Source of the DNA: UBA7455 sp026713185
Lineage (GTDB): Bacteria; Pseudomonadota; Gammaproteobacteria; Pseudomonadales; Azotimanducaceae
Length of the DNA stretch: 64,000 nt
Assembly (NCBI GenBank): GCA_963665785.1
Contig: OY762456.1
Coordinates: 3,658,001-3,722,000, forward strand
Direction of reading: 5' to 3'
The translations under genes and the position numbers were made by a program. Below the pieces are notes generated by a model that ran no database searches, was not told where the DNA came from, and was given only the letters and a program-made list of their open reading frames with translations. Each line of letters begins with the position of its first letter. Positions within the stretch are counted from its first letter, which is position 1. This document shows positions 25,602 through 34,267 of the stretch, in pieces.

Positions 25602-26111
25602 ATGGCTAAGAGACAACACCCGTCTATAGAAGACATCGTCGATCAGCGTTACGAGGATCTGCTGCGTTTTGTGCGCTATCGTATCCGCGATCCTGACGAG
25701 GTCAGAGACCTGGCCCAGGAGGCGTTTATGCGTCTGCTCCGGCGCAGCCGCGAGGAACTGATCGAGCGGCCGGAGGCTTATTTGTTCCGTATCGCCGCCA
25801 ACCTCGCCTACGAACATCGCCTGCGCGGCGGCAGGCAGGTCAGCGATCCGGTCCAGGAGCCTGGTGAGATGTCTGATCGCAGCGGCTCGCCCGCCTTGCG
25901 GGTAGAGGACCAGGAACGGATTGCGCGCATCGATGCGGCATTTGCCCGGCTGCCGCCGTTACCGAAAGCGGCGCTGCTACTGCAGCGGCGCGATGGTTTG
26001 ACTTATGAGGAAATTGCAGCGCGTCTGGGCACGACGAAACACATGGTGAAGAAACACCTGTCCCTGGCGATGCGCGAATGTAGAACGGCACTGACGGAAG
26101 ACGATGAGTAA
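25602..26111 (+). CDS. ECF sigma factor, FecI-like
   Basis: 169 aa from ATG 25602; GTG 25584 would add six residues. Region 2 has YEDLLRFVRYRIRDPDEVRDLAQEAFMRLL, a proline/charged linker follows, and region 4 has LPPLPKAALLLQRRDGLTYEEIAARLG with a helix-turn-helix ending MVKKHLSLAMRECR. With the FecR-like gene overlapping by 8 bases and an STN-bearing TonB receptor next, this is a cell-surface signalling cassette: ligand binding outside releases the sigma factor, which transcribes the receptor gene. No promoter for the sigma factor itself was identified in the 215 bases upstream, which hold no gene. Confidence 0.9.
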   Translation: MAKRQHPSIEDIVDQRYEDLLRFVRYRIRDPDEVRDLAQEAFMRLLRRSREELIERPEAYLFRIAANLAYEHRLRGGRQVSDPVQEPGEMSDRSGSPALRVEDQERIARIDAAFARLPPLPKAALLLQRRDGLTYEEIAARLGTTKHMVKKHLSLAMRECRTALTEDDE

Positions 26112-27141
26112 ACGTAAACAACAAAGCTGTATCGAGGCGGCAGAGTGGTGGACAGCATTGCGCGATGGTGAACTTTCACGCGCCGATGGGCAGCGTTTTG
26201 TGGACTGGCTGCAGGCATCCCCGGAGAACGTCGCGGAATACCTGGCGATGGCAGACCTGTGGCAGGAACTGGCCGCTATTGGCAGCGATGCCGATGTGCA
26301 GGCGATTCTTGCTCATGCCGGGGACAATATCGTTTCCCTGGCATCCCCTGTCCAGGCTGCGCCACCGGCAATACGACCGTTTGGGGAAATCCAGGGGTGG
26401 CTGGCAGCAGCAGCATGCGCCCTGATTTTGACCGTTGGCGGTCTCATCCTGCTCCAGCAACGTGACGAGCCGGTCAGCACCGCAGTCGGCGAGCAGCGTT
26501 CGATTACGCTCACTGACGGTTCGGTTATCACGCTGAACACCCGCACCACGATTCGCCATGCGTTCGACGAGTCTACCCGCCGGTTGGAGCTGATTGATGG
26601 AGAAGCGTTATTCGACGTCTCGCATGACGAACAGCGGCCGTTTATCGTCACGGCCGGTTCCACGGAAGTTCGCGTCCTGGGGACCAGCTTCAACATCTAT
26701 AAGAAGAGTAACCTGGAGGCGACGATCACTGTACTGGAAGGCCGGGTCTCGGTCCGTGCTCCCGGCTTGGGAGAACAGGCCGCCGCCGTATCTGGTGAGG
26801 CGCCCTCAGGGGAACAAGCGGAAGTGGAGTTGACCGACGGCCAGCAGATCCATATCCAGCCGAAGGAACCGGCGGTGCCCGTAAAGCAGGTGCCGCCGGA
26901 CAGGGCTACCGAGTGGACCACCCGTCGTATCACCTTCGAAAACACTGCACTTCGCGACGTGGTAGCACAATTCAATCGTTACAATATCAGACAGCTGCGA
27001 GTCGACGATCCGGAGTTGGCGATGTTGCAGTTGAACGGCGTTTTTGAACCGCACAGCCAGGAGGACCTGCTGGAATATCTGCGGCAGGCAGAGGGTGTGC
27101 AGGTTCACGGCAAAGGCAATGACCGGGTGATAACCCGCTGA
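26104..27141 (+). CDS. FecR-type anti-sigma/sigma-regulator
   Basis: 345 aa. An N-terminal cytoplasmic domain (AAEWWTALRDGELSRADGQRFVDWL, typical DUF4880 of FecR) is followed by one membrane segment (AAAACALILTVGGLILLQQ), then the periplasmic FecR domain: GEQRSITLTDGSVITLNTRT, GEALFDVSHDEQRPFIV and STEVRVLGTSFNIY. A C-terminal domain that contacts the receptor's STN domain ends LLEYLRQAEGVQVHGKG. An acidic linker (~residues 215-255) interrupts the FecR domain. The ATG overlaps the sigma gene, so the two are co-translated. It transmits the receptor's signal to the sigma factor. Confidence 0.9.
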   Translation: MSKRKQQSCIEAAEWWTALRDGELSRADGQRFVDWLQASPENVAEYLAMADLWQELAAIGSDADVQAILAHAGDNIVSLASPVQAAPPAIRPFGEIQGWLAAAACALILTVGGLILLQQRDEPVSTAVGEQRSITLTDGSVITLNTRTTIRHAFDESTRRLELIDGEALFDVSHDEQRPFIVTAGSTEVRVLGTSFNIYKKSNLEATITVLEGRVSVRAPGLGEQAAAVSGEAPSGEQAEVELTDGQQIHIQPKEPAVPVKQVPPDRATEWTTRRITFENTALRDVVAQFNRYNIRQLRVDDPELAMLQLNGVFEPHSQEDLLEYLRQAEGVQVHGKGNDRVITR

Positions 27142-27166
27142 GTTGCACATCCTCGGGGAAGAGGAA

Positions 27167-30100
27167 ATGCGTATCACACGATGTCTGCAACATTTTCTGA
27201 CCGCCAACGGTCGGCTGGGTCCCGAGAGAGCCCCTCGACAGTCATACCTTATGAGGCGACTTGCGATAGTCGTGACGATGTGTCTGGTGTTCCTGACTGC
27301 ACTGGCTGATGGGAAACCGGGATTATCGATTGCACCGCAGTCGCTCACGGGAGCGCTGACCGAGTTAGCGGAACAGACCGGGCTGCAACTGGTGTACCCG
27401 TCGAGGTTGACGGCAGGCATCAACAGCACCGGGGCTGATGGGGAAATGCCAGGAGATGTCCTCGTAGAACTGCTTGCCGGTACCGATCTGACGTTCGAGT
27501 ACATCAACGCCAACACGATCACGCTCAAGGAAAAACCAATAGTCCAGAGGGTGAGTAATATGCAGTATCAAGTGGCTACATCTTCATCATCTACATCTAC
27601 ATCGCCTACATCTACATCGCCTGCATCGCCGCAACCGTCACTGTTCAAACGGATCACGTCGCTGGTTGCCGGTGCAATGCTGGCAACATCGGCAATCGCC
27701 GCCGAGACTGAAGCCAGTGAAACAGAGGAAGACAAGTTCATGGAAGAGATCGTGGTTACCGCGACCTACCGCGAAACCGCGGAGATGGATACGCCGGTGT
27801 CCATGGGCACCATGAGCGAGGAGATGCTAGAAGAGACCGGCTCGCTCGATCTCAGTGATATTCAGCAACACATACCGGGATTGAGGTTTTCCGGCGCCGG
27901 AGAGTCGATGGGCGCAATCAATATTCGCGGCATCGGCGGTGTTGGTAAGGGTGGACCGGGCCGCGGTGAATCCTATGCGGTCACCAGCGTGTATTATGAC
28001 GACGCGCCGGCCAGCAGCGTGTCCACACCGGAACGCATGAGTTCCGGGACGGCGTTCGATATCCAGCGGGTTGAGGTATTGATGGGACCCCAGGGTGCAC
28101 TGGGCGGAGCCGGCAATATCGCCGGCAGCGTTCGATTCATCACCAACAAGCCGGAGATGAACGTCTGGCGCGCCAAGGTGCAGGCCGGTTATCAATCGGT
28201 CAATAGTGGCAGCCAGGGCTATCGCCTCGATGCCATGCTGAACATTCCGGTCATCGACGATACACTGGCGCTGCGAGTCCTGGCGTTTGATACCCAGACC
28301 CCGGGATTCATCGATCGCCCGTCGACCAACGAGTTCGACCGCAATGAGACCGACATTCAGGGGGGCCGAATTTCTGCGAAGTGGCTTCCCATGGAGAATC
28401 TGGAGATCCGGGGATCGATATCACGCAACGAGAGTTTCAGAAACGGCAGCACGTTCGCCGACAGCGGGGTTCCGTATGTTCAGCGACCTGAAGAAGTCTT
28501 CGCGCCCGAGCCAACGGACGCGCAAACGCCGGTTGGATCATTCGATGAGACAGATCTGTATACGCTGACTGTCGAGGTCGAACTGCCGTTTGCGGATTTC
28601 CTGTCGAGTACAGCAGTGTCCCGTCGTGGCGGCAACTCGATAGATAATCTGGCCGTGTGGAACCTTGTCAATCGCGATGGCCAGTTTACGGCTGAGATTA
28701 ACTATGGGGCCACGCGCGACCCGTGCTGGCTCATAGGCGGCGGTGTTCGCCAGGGTGCCGGCTGCCCGGACGAAGTAAAAGCGGCAGCACCGCTGTCCCA
28801 GGCCGATCAGCACTTCGATGGTATCGCGTTCGGTCGCTTTCTCGACTTCGATGCGGACGTGCAGGAGTTCCGACTGACTTCCAACGACGACGACGCGCGT
28901 CTGCGCTGGGTCGCCGGCCTGTATTACAAGGACGAGGGGGGCTGGTTCGAGAACGAAATGCAGTTCTCGCTGGCGCCGGAATATGAATCGCTCAGGGACC
29001 TTTATCTGAGTAGCAGCAACGCGATTAACGGTTCTGGATCGCTGCAGGGCTCAGAGGAGACAGCCGTCTACGCCACGGTTGACTACAGCCTGACCGACAC
29101 GCTGGAAGTGAACGTCGGCGGGCGATTTACCGACCTGACAACGATCAGCAACTGGGCGAACGCCGCTGTGCAGCAGGGATGTATCGGTCGGCTCGGCAAC
29201 GGCTTCTGTTCAGCTAATGATAACTCACCTATTCCCGGTGCCGGCACCGCAGCGTTCCAGGAGTCTATAGAGAATTTCGCCCCACGTGTGGGCCTGACCT
29301 GGCGGCCGCAAGACGGCATGATGTTCTATACCGTCTACAGCACGGGTTTCCGCCCAGGCGGCACCAATGCGGCGTTTATCGTGGCTAACGCCGGGTTTGT
29401 CCAGGACATTCAGGCGCAGGATACCAACGATCCGACGACGTTCAATTGCGCTACCGACTTTATCCCCAACGCTGTGGCACGTGGGCTTAGCGAGTGTGTA
29501 CCAGAGTCCGATGGTGTGACCTATGATGAGATCCTGCAGACCTATTCGGATAATGCAATCTACGAGGGTGATACCATGGAGAACCTCGAGATTGGCGCCA
29601 AGCTGAGTCTGCTTGACGGTCGCATGGACCTGATCTTCACTGCCTATCAGATGGACTGGGAAGATATGATCGTTTTCGTCTGCTTCCCACCCAGAATCCA
29701 GATTATCAGGCCACCCTGTCCCGATGGGCGGTATAAGAAGAACGTTGGCCAGGGTCACAGTGACGGTGGCACTCTGTCTCTATCCTATGCCGTTACGGAC
29801 AATCTCTTCGTACGTGTCGGCGGCGCCATTATCGATGCTTCAGTCGATGCGGGCAGTCCCGCATTCGGGCAGGATAACCAGAGTGCCCCGATTCCGTTCT
29901 CTCCGGAATGGACCTGGACCGCCAGCGTTGCCTATGACTTCCCGGTGGGTCAGTTTGAAGGCTCGGCGCGACTCGACTGGTCGGGCAGTGACTCCAGTCA
30001 TGCGACCTCACGGGCTGTAACGACCAATCTGAACGACAAGCACCACGTGGGCAACGTGCGGTTCACCCTGCGCGATCCCGCCGACAAGTGGCGCGTGGCG

Positions 30101-30217
30101 CTGTTCGGCAAGAACGTCACGAACGAGGAAGTTGTAACCCAACGCAGCAATGCCAACGGTGGTATCTGGATGACACCACGTACCCTGGGACTCGAACTGA
30201 TTTACGAGTTCATGTAA
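27167..30217 (+). CDS. TonB-dependent transducer with N-terminal STN domain and an internal second signal-like segment
   Basis: 1016 aa from ATG 27167, just after GGGGAAGAGGAA. ATG 27251 would start at MRRLAIVVTMCLVFLTALA, the true signal peptide. Residues ~53-121 form the STN signalling domain (LSIAPQSLTGALTELAEQTG, then AGTDLTFEYINANTITL). Next come a Ser/Thr/Pro linker (138-157) and, unexpectedly, SLFKRITSLVAGAMLATSAI followed by AAE (158-180), which looks like another signal peptide, before the TonB box EEIVVTA. The plug and barrel follow normally, ending LELIYEFM. The linker DNA is a low-complexity run of TCTACA and TCGCCT units. It appears to be an STN module fused onto a complete receptor gene. 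An internal ATG at 27560 with GAGGGTGAG upstream could make the shorter receptor. Confidence 0.88.
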   Translation: MRITRCLQHFLTANGRLGPERAPRQSYLMRRLAIVVTMCLVFLTALADGKPGLSIAPQSLTGALTELAEQTGLQLVYPSRLTAGINSTGADGEMPGDVLVELLAGTDLTFEYINANTITLKEKPIVQRVSNMQYQVATSSSSTSTSPTSTSPASPQPSLFKRITSLVAGAMLATSAIAAETEASETEEDKFMEEIVVTATYRETAEMDTPVSMGTMSEEMLEETGSLDLSDIQQHIPGLRFSGAGESMGAINIRGIGGVGKGGPGRGESYAVTSVYYDDAPASSVSTPERMSSGTAFDIQRVEVLMGPQGALGGAGNIAGSVRFITNKPEMNVWRAKVQAGYQSVNSGSQGYRLDAMLNIPVIDDTLALRVLAFDTQTPGFIDRPSTNEFDRNETDIQGGRISAKWLPMENLEIRGSISRNESFRNGSTFADSGVPYVQRPEEVFAPEPTDAQTPVGSFDETDLYTLTVEVELPFADFLSSTAVSRRGGNSIDNLAVWNLVNRDGQFTAEINYGATRDPCWLIGGGVRQGAGCPDEVKAAAPLSQADQHFDGIAFGRFLDFDADVQEFRLTSNDDDARLRWVAGLYYKDEGGWFENEMQFSLAPEYESLRDLYLSSSNAINGSGSLQGSEETAVYATVDYSLTDTLEVNVGGRFTDLTTISNWANAAVQQGCIGRLGNGFCSANDNSPIPGAGTAAFQESIENFAPRVGLTWRPQDGMMFYTVYSTGFRPGGTNAAFIVANAGFVQDIQAQDTNDPTTFNCATDFIPNAVARGLSECVPESDGVTYDEILQTYSDNAIYEGDTMENLEIGAKLSLLDGRMDLIFTAYQMDWEDMIVFVCFPPRIQIIRPPCPDGRYKKNVGQGHSDGGTLSLSYAVTDNLFVRVGGAIIDASVDAGSPAFGQDNQSAPIPFSPEWTWTASVAYDFPVGQFEGSARLDWSGSDSSHATSRAVTTNLNDKHHVGNVRFTLRDPADKWRVALFGKNVTNEEVVTQRSNANGGIWMTPRTLGLELIYEFM

Positions 30218-30364
30218 TAAGCATGCTGTAAAAGCCTAAAGGGGTCGGAGCCTTCAGCGGGCCAAAATCTCGCCCTGCCGCTGTCGCGCAGCAAACAGGC
30301 TGGCTTACCTGGATTTTCTTCGTCATGCTTGATGAGAATGCACATGCACTCCGGCCCCATTTTG

Positions 30365-30432
30365 TTATTACGCTCAGTTATTATGCAATATTGTTACGCA
30401 AGGTTATTACGCAAAGTAATTGCGCAAATAAT
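30365..30432. repeat. Degenerate 12-14-bp tandem repeats upstream of the VOC gene
   Basis: Five imperfect units of the type TTATTACGCAA: TTATTACGCTCAG, TTATTATGCAATAT, TGTTACGCAAGG, TTATTACGCAAAG and TAATTGCGCAAAT. They end five bases before AAGGAGG, the ribosome-binding site of the next gene. Such spacing suits an array of sites for a regulator, but the purpose is unknown. A truncated palindromic-repeat arm, GGGGTCGGAG, lies earlier at 30241-30250; nothing else is seen in the 229-base gap. Confidence 0.6.
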
Positions 30433-30446
30433 AAGGAGGCACGATT

Positions 30447-31235
30447 ATGGGACTCAAAGTCTGGCACCACGTACACGCCGTCAACCCGGAGTGGCATGAC
30501 GCCGCACACTGGTATGCCGAGTATTCACCGCTGGACTGTCCGTCCTGGGAACATCCTGCGCACAAAGTATACAAGTCCGAGGTTTTGCGCAGCGGTCCCA
30601 ACCTGGTGCTGATGATGAAAGCGCAACACGCCGATGCGCCCAAAATGGCGGCCATCGAAAGTCTGGGTATTGCCGTACCGGACCTGGGCCAGGCACTTGG
30701 ATTATTCACCGCGGGCGGCGGCAAGGTAGAATCCCGGGATAACGGGTCAGCACTGGTGACCGATCCCTGGGGGATGCGCCTGGAGTTCCTGCAATCCGAA
30801 GAAACCGATTCAGCGCTCAGTCACGTCAACATCGTAGCACAAGACCCACAGATGCTGTCCGACTGGTATCATCAACATCTGGGCGGTGAGTCCCGCATCT
30901 GTGAATTCGATGAATCCCGGCTGGCCCTGGTGTACGACACCTGTCAGCTGTTGTTCAGGCAGTCGGATGTTGTCACGCCGGATGACAGCGCCGGATACCG
31001 CCATTATGATCATCTGGGCTGGTTGGTAGAGGACCTCTACGGCACGTGCGATGAGCTGATGGCAGGTGGCGTGGAGTTCCCCGAGCATGCCTCGCGTGGC
31101 GCCGCCAATCCACCAAAACCAGGGGACGGGCGCAACATTGCATTTGCCCGAGACCCGTGTGGTATCTGGTTTGAGCTCTCCAACATCAATCCGGACCACG
31201 TACAACACGCAAAAATCGGTATGTGGGAGGACTGA
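30447..31235 (+). CDS. VOC-superfamily protein, two glyoxalase-like modules
   Basis: 262 aa with AAGGAGG ahead of the ATG. The first module starts KVWHHVHAVNP and ends WGMRLEFLQSEE; the second starts LSHVNIVAQDPQMLSDWY and ends DPCGIWFELSN. Metal ligands of the glyoxalase/extradiol-dioxygenase fold are plausible at H8 (or H9) and E in LEFL, and at H in LSHVN, H in YDHLGW and E in WFELS. The family covers glyoxalases, extradiol dioxygenases, epimerases and resistance proteins; I cannot choose among them. The next gene is a YejA-like binding protein 47 bases on, so co-transcription is likely. Confidence 0.8.
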   Translation: MGLKVWHHVHAVNPEWHDAAHWYAEYSPLDCPSWEHPAHKVYKSEVLRSGPNLVLMMKAQHADAPKMAAIESLGIAVPDLGQALGLFTAGGGKVESRDNGSALVTDPWGMRLEFLQSEETDSALSHVNIVAQDPQMLSDWYHQHLGGESRICEFDESRLALVYDTCQLLFRQSDVVTPDDSAGYRHYDHLGWLVEDLYGTCDELMAGGVEFPEHASRGAANPPKPGDGRNIAFARDPCGIWFELSNINPDHVQHAKIGMWED

Positions 31236-31282
31236 ACCAGGCTGACTGGCGGCGTGCCATGTTTCTGTAAAAGGTCAACCGA

Positions 31283-33118
31283 ATGATGACGTACTCACGC
31301 ATACTGACTATTGTCCTCACAGTGTTGGCGCCCGTTACCGGTTTTGCCGACGACCGCCTCGAGGGTCTGGAATTCAGGCACGGCATCTCATTTTTTCACG
31401 ATCTGAAATACCCGGCTGACTATACGCATCTGGAATACCTGCAACCGGATGCACCCAAAGGCGGGGCACTGGTTCTGCCGACGCAGAGCAGCTTCGATAC
31501 GTTGTCGCCGTTCGGAGACCGGGGCACCGGTGACCCCGGCGGCGCTTTCCGCTACGAAACGCTGATCATCAGGTCAGGCGATGAGGTCAGCGCGTTTTAC
31601 GGTCGCCTCGCCGATGGGATTGCCGTTACGGATGATCGCCTGACGCTGGTGTTCAGGATTCATCCGCAGGCCAAGTGGCACGACGGTGTACCGGTAACGG
31701 CAAAAGACGTGGTTTATACACTTGGCGTTCGCAGAGGCACGGTACACGGGAGAATGCAATACGACTTTATCGAATCCGTCGAGGCAATCGATGTCCGGCA
31801 TGTAGCCCTGCATCTGACCGAACCGGTGAAGGAGAGCTATCTCGCGGTGATCCGGTTCATATCGATTCTGCCTGAGCACTATTGGCGTGATAAGGATCCA
31901 ACCGCCAGTACCATGGCGCCGCCGCTTAACAGCGGACCGTATAAGATCACCGTATTCAAACAGGGCCGGTACATACAATACCAGCGAGTCCCGGATTATT
32001 GGGGCAGGAATATTCCAGTCAACAGAGGCCGTTACAATTTCGACACCATACGCTTTGAAGTCTATCGCGACGCAACCGTCGCCAGAGAAGCGTTTCGTAA
32101 AGGCCTGGTCGACATCTGGGATGAATCGGATGCCCGGTACTGGCACAGTGCCTTCGACACACCGGCCTTTGAGAAGGGGTGGGTTAAGAAAATCCGCCGC
32201 AACTGGCATCGCATCATCGGCGTTCGACAGATCATCTCGCTCAATAACCGCAGCGATAAATTCAGGGATCGACGGGTGCGCCAGGCACTGACTCTGGCGG
32301 TGGATTTCGAATGGCAGAACCGGGCGCTGCATTATGGCTACCACCATCGGGCGCACAGCTACTGGCCTGACACGGTGTTAGCAGCCACGGGGCTGCCCAG
32401 CGACGACGAACTGAGTCTGCTTGAACCATACCGTGGTCAGCTACCTGAGGACTTATTCGAGCGGCCATTTCGTTTCCCTGACAACACGACCCCGGAACAG
32501 AGACGAACCAGCCTGGTTAAAGCGCGTGCGCTCTTTGCCGAAGCCGGCTGGCGTATTGACGATGGTGTGCTCAGGAATGCTGCAGGCGAGGCCTTCGAGA
32601 TCTCGTTCCTGTCGCAGAACGCCGCCGACGCACGTGTGCTGATACCGTATTTCCAACAACTGGAACGACTGGGTGTTCGCGGCGCCATCGATATGGTCGG
32701 CGGGGCCAGTCAGTTCGCTTATCGGATTCGTAGTGTTGACTTCGATGCTACACTGAAACCCGAACGCCTGCGCATGCCGCCGGTTTATGGCTTGAGGGGC
32801 AGGTACCATTCTGACTCGGCGCTCGCATTCACGGTCAGCAATGTGGCGGGTGTCAGCAATCCGGTGCTGGATCACCTGGTCGACGAGGCTCGCGCCGCCA
32901 CCACGATGGCGCAGGTGATCGCTGCATGCCGCGCGATCGACCGGGTGCTGCTCTGGGAGTACTACTCGATTCCATTGTACGCGGTCGAACAGCCACGTAC
33001 GGTGCTCTGGGACAAATTCGGCAAGCCGGATTTCGAGCCGAAGTATGAACCTGCATTCCCCGACGGCTGGTGGTATGAACAGGAAAAAGCAGCCCGGATC
33101 GTGGATAACCGGCAGTAA
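31283..33118 (+). CDS. YejA-like periplasmic oligopeptide-binding protein, second copy
   Basis: 611 aa. The signal peptide MMTYSRILTIVLTVLAPVTGFA is followed by the family-5 fold: FFHDLKYPADYTHLEYLQPDA, PKGGALVLP, AKWHDGVPVTAKDVVYT and FEWQNRALHYGYHHRAHSYW. It shares domain order and many motifs with the gene at 15927-17804, including VPDYWGRNIPVNRGRYNFDT against VPDYWARDLPVNRGKFNFNT and the final FPDGWWYEQEKAARI. As with that copy, no YejBEF permease is near, so it must use a transporter encoded elsewhere or act as a receptor. It sits between the VOC and SDR genes, 38 bases before the latter. Confidence 0.88.
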   Translation: MMTYSRILTIVLTVLAPVTGFADDRLEGLEFRHGISFFHDLKYPADYTHLEYLQPDAPKGGALVLPTQSSFDTLSPFGDRGTGDPGGAFRYETLIIRSGDEVSAFYGRLADGIAVTDDRLTLVFRIHPQAKWHDGVPVTAKDVVYTLGVRRGTVHGRMQYDFIESVEAIDVRHVALHLTEPVKESYLAVIRFISILPEHYWRDKDPTASTMAPPLNSGPYKITVFKQGRYIQYQRVPDYWGRNIPVNRGRYNFDTIRFEVYRDATVAREAFRKGLVDIWDESDARYWHSAFDTPAFEKGWVKKIRRNWHRIIGVRQIISLNNRSDKFRDRRVRQALTLAVDFEWQNRALHYGYHHRAHSYWPDTVLAATGLPSDDELSLLEPYRGQLPEDLFERPFRFPDNTTPEQRRTSLVKARALFAEAGWRIDDGVLRNAAGEAFEISFLSQNAADARVLIPYFQQLERLGVRGAIDMVGGASQFAYRIRSVDFDATLKPERLRMPPVYGLRGRYHSDSALAFTVSNVAGVSNPVLDHLVDEARAATTMAQVIAACRAIDRVLLWEYYSIPLYAVEQPRTVLWDKFGKPDFEPKYEPAFPDGWWYEQEKAARIVDNRQ

Positions 33119-33156
33119 TCGTCCTTACCTCAACGCAACTACCCAAGGAGAATGAC

Positions 33157-34191
33157 ATGGCGCCAGTAAAACCAACAGACGGCCCCGTCGCAGTCACCGG
33201 TGCGAACGGATACATCGGGTCCTGGAACGTCCATGAGCTTGTTGAACATGGCTATCACGTACACGCTTGCATGCGCGATACCCGTAACCCGGTAAAGGTT
33301 AGCCATCTACTCGAAATGAATAACAAGGGCTTACGCGGCCAGGTGACACTAAAGCAAGGGGACCTGACGGACCCGGGCAGTTATGATGACGCGTTCTCAG
33401 GTTGTGTTGCAGTCATGCATACAGGTACGCCGATGCCGAGTGGGGACACGGCGCAACAGGATGTCTACGATGGTTGCTTCACCCAGATTGATCACGTGCT
33501 GGAGTCGGCCAGGAAAGCCGGTACGGTGAAGCGATTCCTCTATACGAGTTCATTAGCCGCGGTCATCTTCCCCGCGCCGGACGATTACGTTTTCACCGAG
33601 ACCGACTGGTGCGGAGATGAAGGTGAAGACTATGTCAGCGCGTACCGGGGAATGTTTCCTCCCGGGCGCATGGTTGCCTATTCCATGGGCAAGGCAAATG
33701 CGGAGCGAAAACTGTACCGCTATGCTGAAGTGTGCGAATCGTTTGACGCCGTGAGTATTATCCCGGCCCTCGTCGCAGGCCCGATCATGTGCCAGGATCA
33801 CGACAAACATTTCCAGCGCTCTGTGAAGAAGATGCTCATGGGACTGCCTGTTGTCGGCAGGCATATGTGCATCGTCGACGTGCGCGATGTTGCCCGGGCA
33901 CACCGACTGGGTATCGAGAGTTCGGTAGCGGGAACCGGTTCGCGATACATCATCGGCGCCGCCGATGATTCCGGGATTCTCTACACACCACAACTGCAGG
34001 AAAAAATGAAAGCGCTGTTTCCGCAATTCGAAAACATTGGGGGCGAATCCGATAGAAAGATGAACAACTACGAGCGATGTTACAGCACGTTGGCGAAGCA
34101 GGAGTTGGGACTGACTCAATACTCGGTCGATGAAACTATCAAGGCCACTGGGGATTCCTATATAGCACTGGGGTTAGTCGAAGGAGCATGA
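33157..34191 (+). CDS. NAD(P)-dependent SDR, dihydroflavonol-4-reductase-like
   Basis: 344 aa with AAGGAG before the ATG. The nucleotide-binding motif is GANGYIG (residues 15-21), a D in GDLTDPGSYDD follows the second strand, and the catalytic Y-x3-K is in YSMGKANAE. The extended-SDR pattern of dihydroflavonol/cinnamoyl-CoA reductase relatives is clear (VKRFLYTSSLAAV, FDAVSIIPALVAGP, IVDVRDVARAH). The natural substrate would be a ketone, aldehyde or aromatic compound. With the tannase-family esterase converging on it and binding-protein genes upstream, a role in breakdown of phenolic compounds is conceivable but not shown. Confidence 0.85.
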   Translation: MAPVKPTDGPVAVTGANGYIGSWNVHELVEHGYHVHACMRDTRNPVKVSHLLEMNNKGLRGQVTLKQGDLTDPGSYDDAFSGCVAVMHTGTPMPSGDTAQQDVYDGCFTQIDHVLESARKAGTVKRFLYTSSLAAVIFPAPDDYVFTETDWCGDEGEDYVSAYRGMFPPGRMVAYSMGKANAERKLYRYAEVCESFDAVSIIPALVAGPIMCQDHDKHFQRSVKKMLMGLPVVGRHMCIVDVRDVARAHRLGIESSVAGTGSRYIIGAADDSGILYTPQLQEKMKALFPQFENIGGESDRKMNNYERCYSTLAKQELGLTQYSVDETIKATGDSYIALGLVEGA

Positions 34192-34267
34192 CATTCCCTC
34201 TCACAAGCTGGTGAGTTGTCGACATCACCTGGTCTATGGCCAATTCGCATTACTGATGTTTTACCGG

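Noticed and set aside
27590..27650. Repeated TCTACATCGCC units as a possible CRISPR or phase-variation tract
   Set aside because: They are short, in-frame low-complexity codons for Ser/Thr/Pro with no spacers. Unit length is a multiple of three, so length change would not switch the frame.
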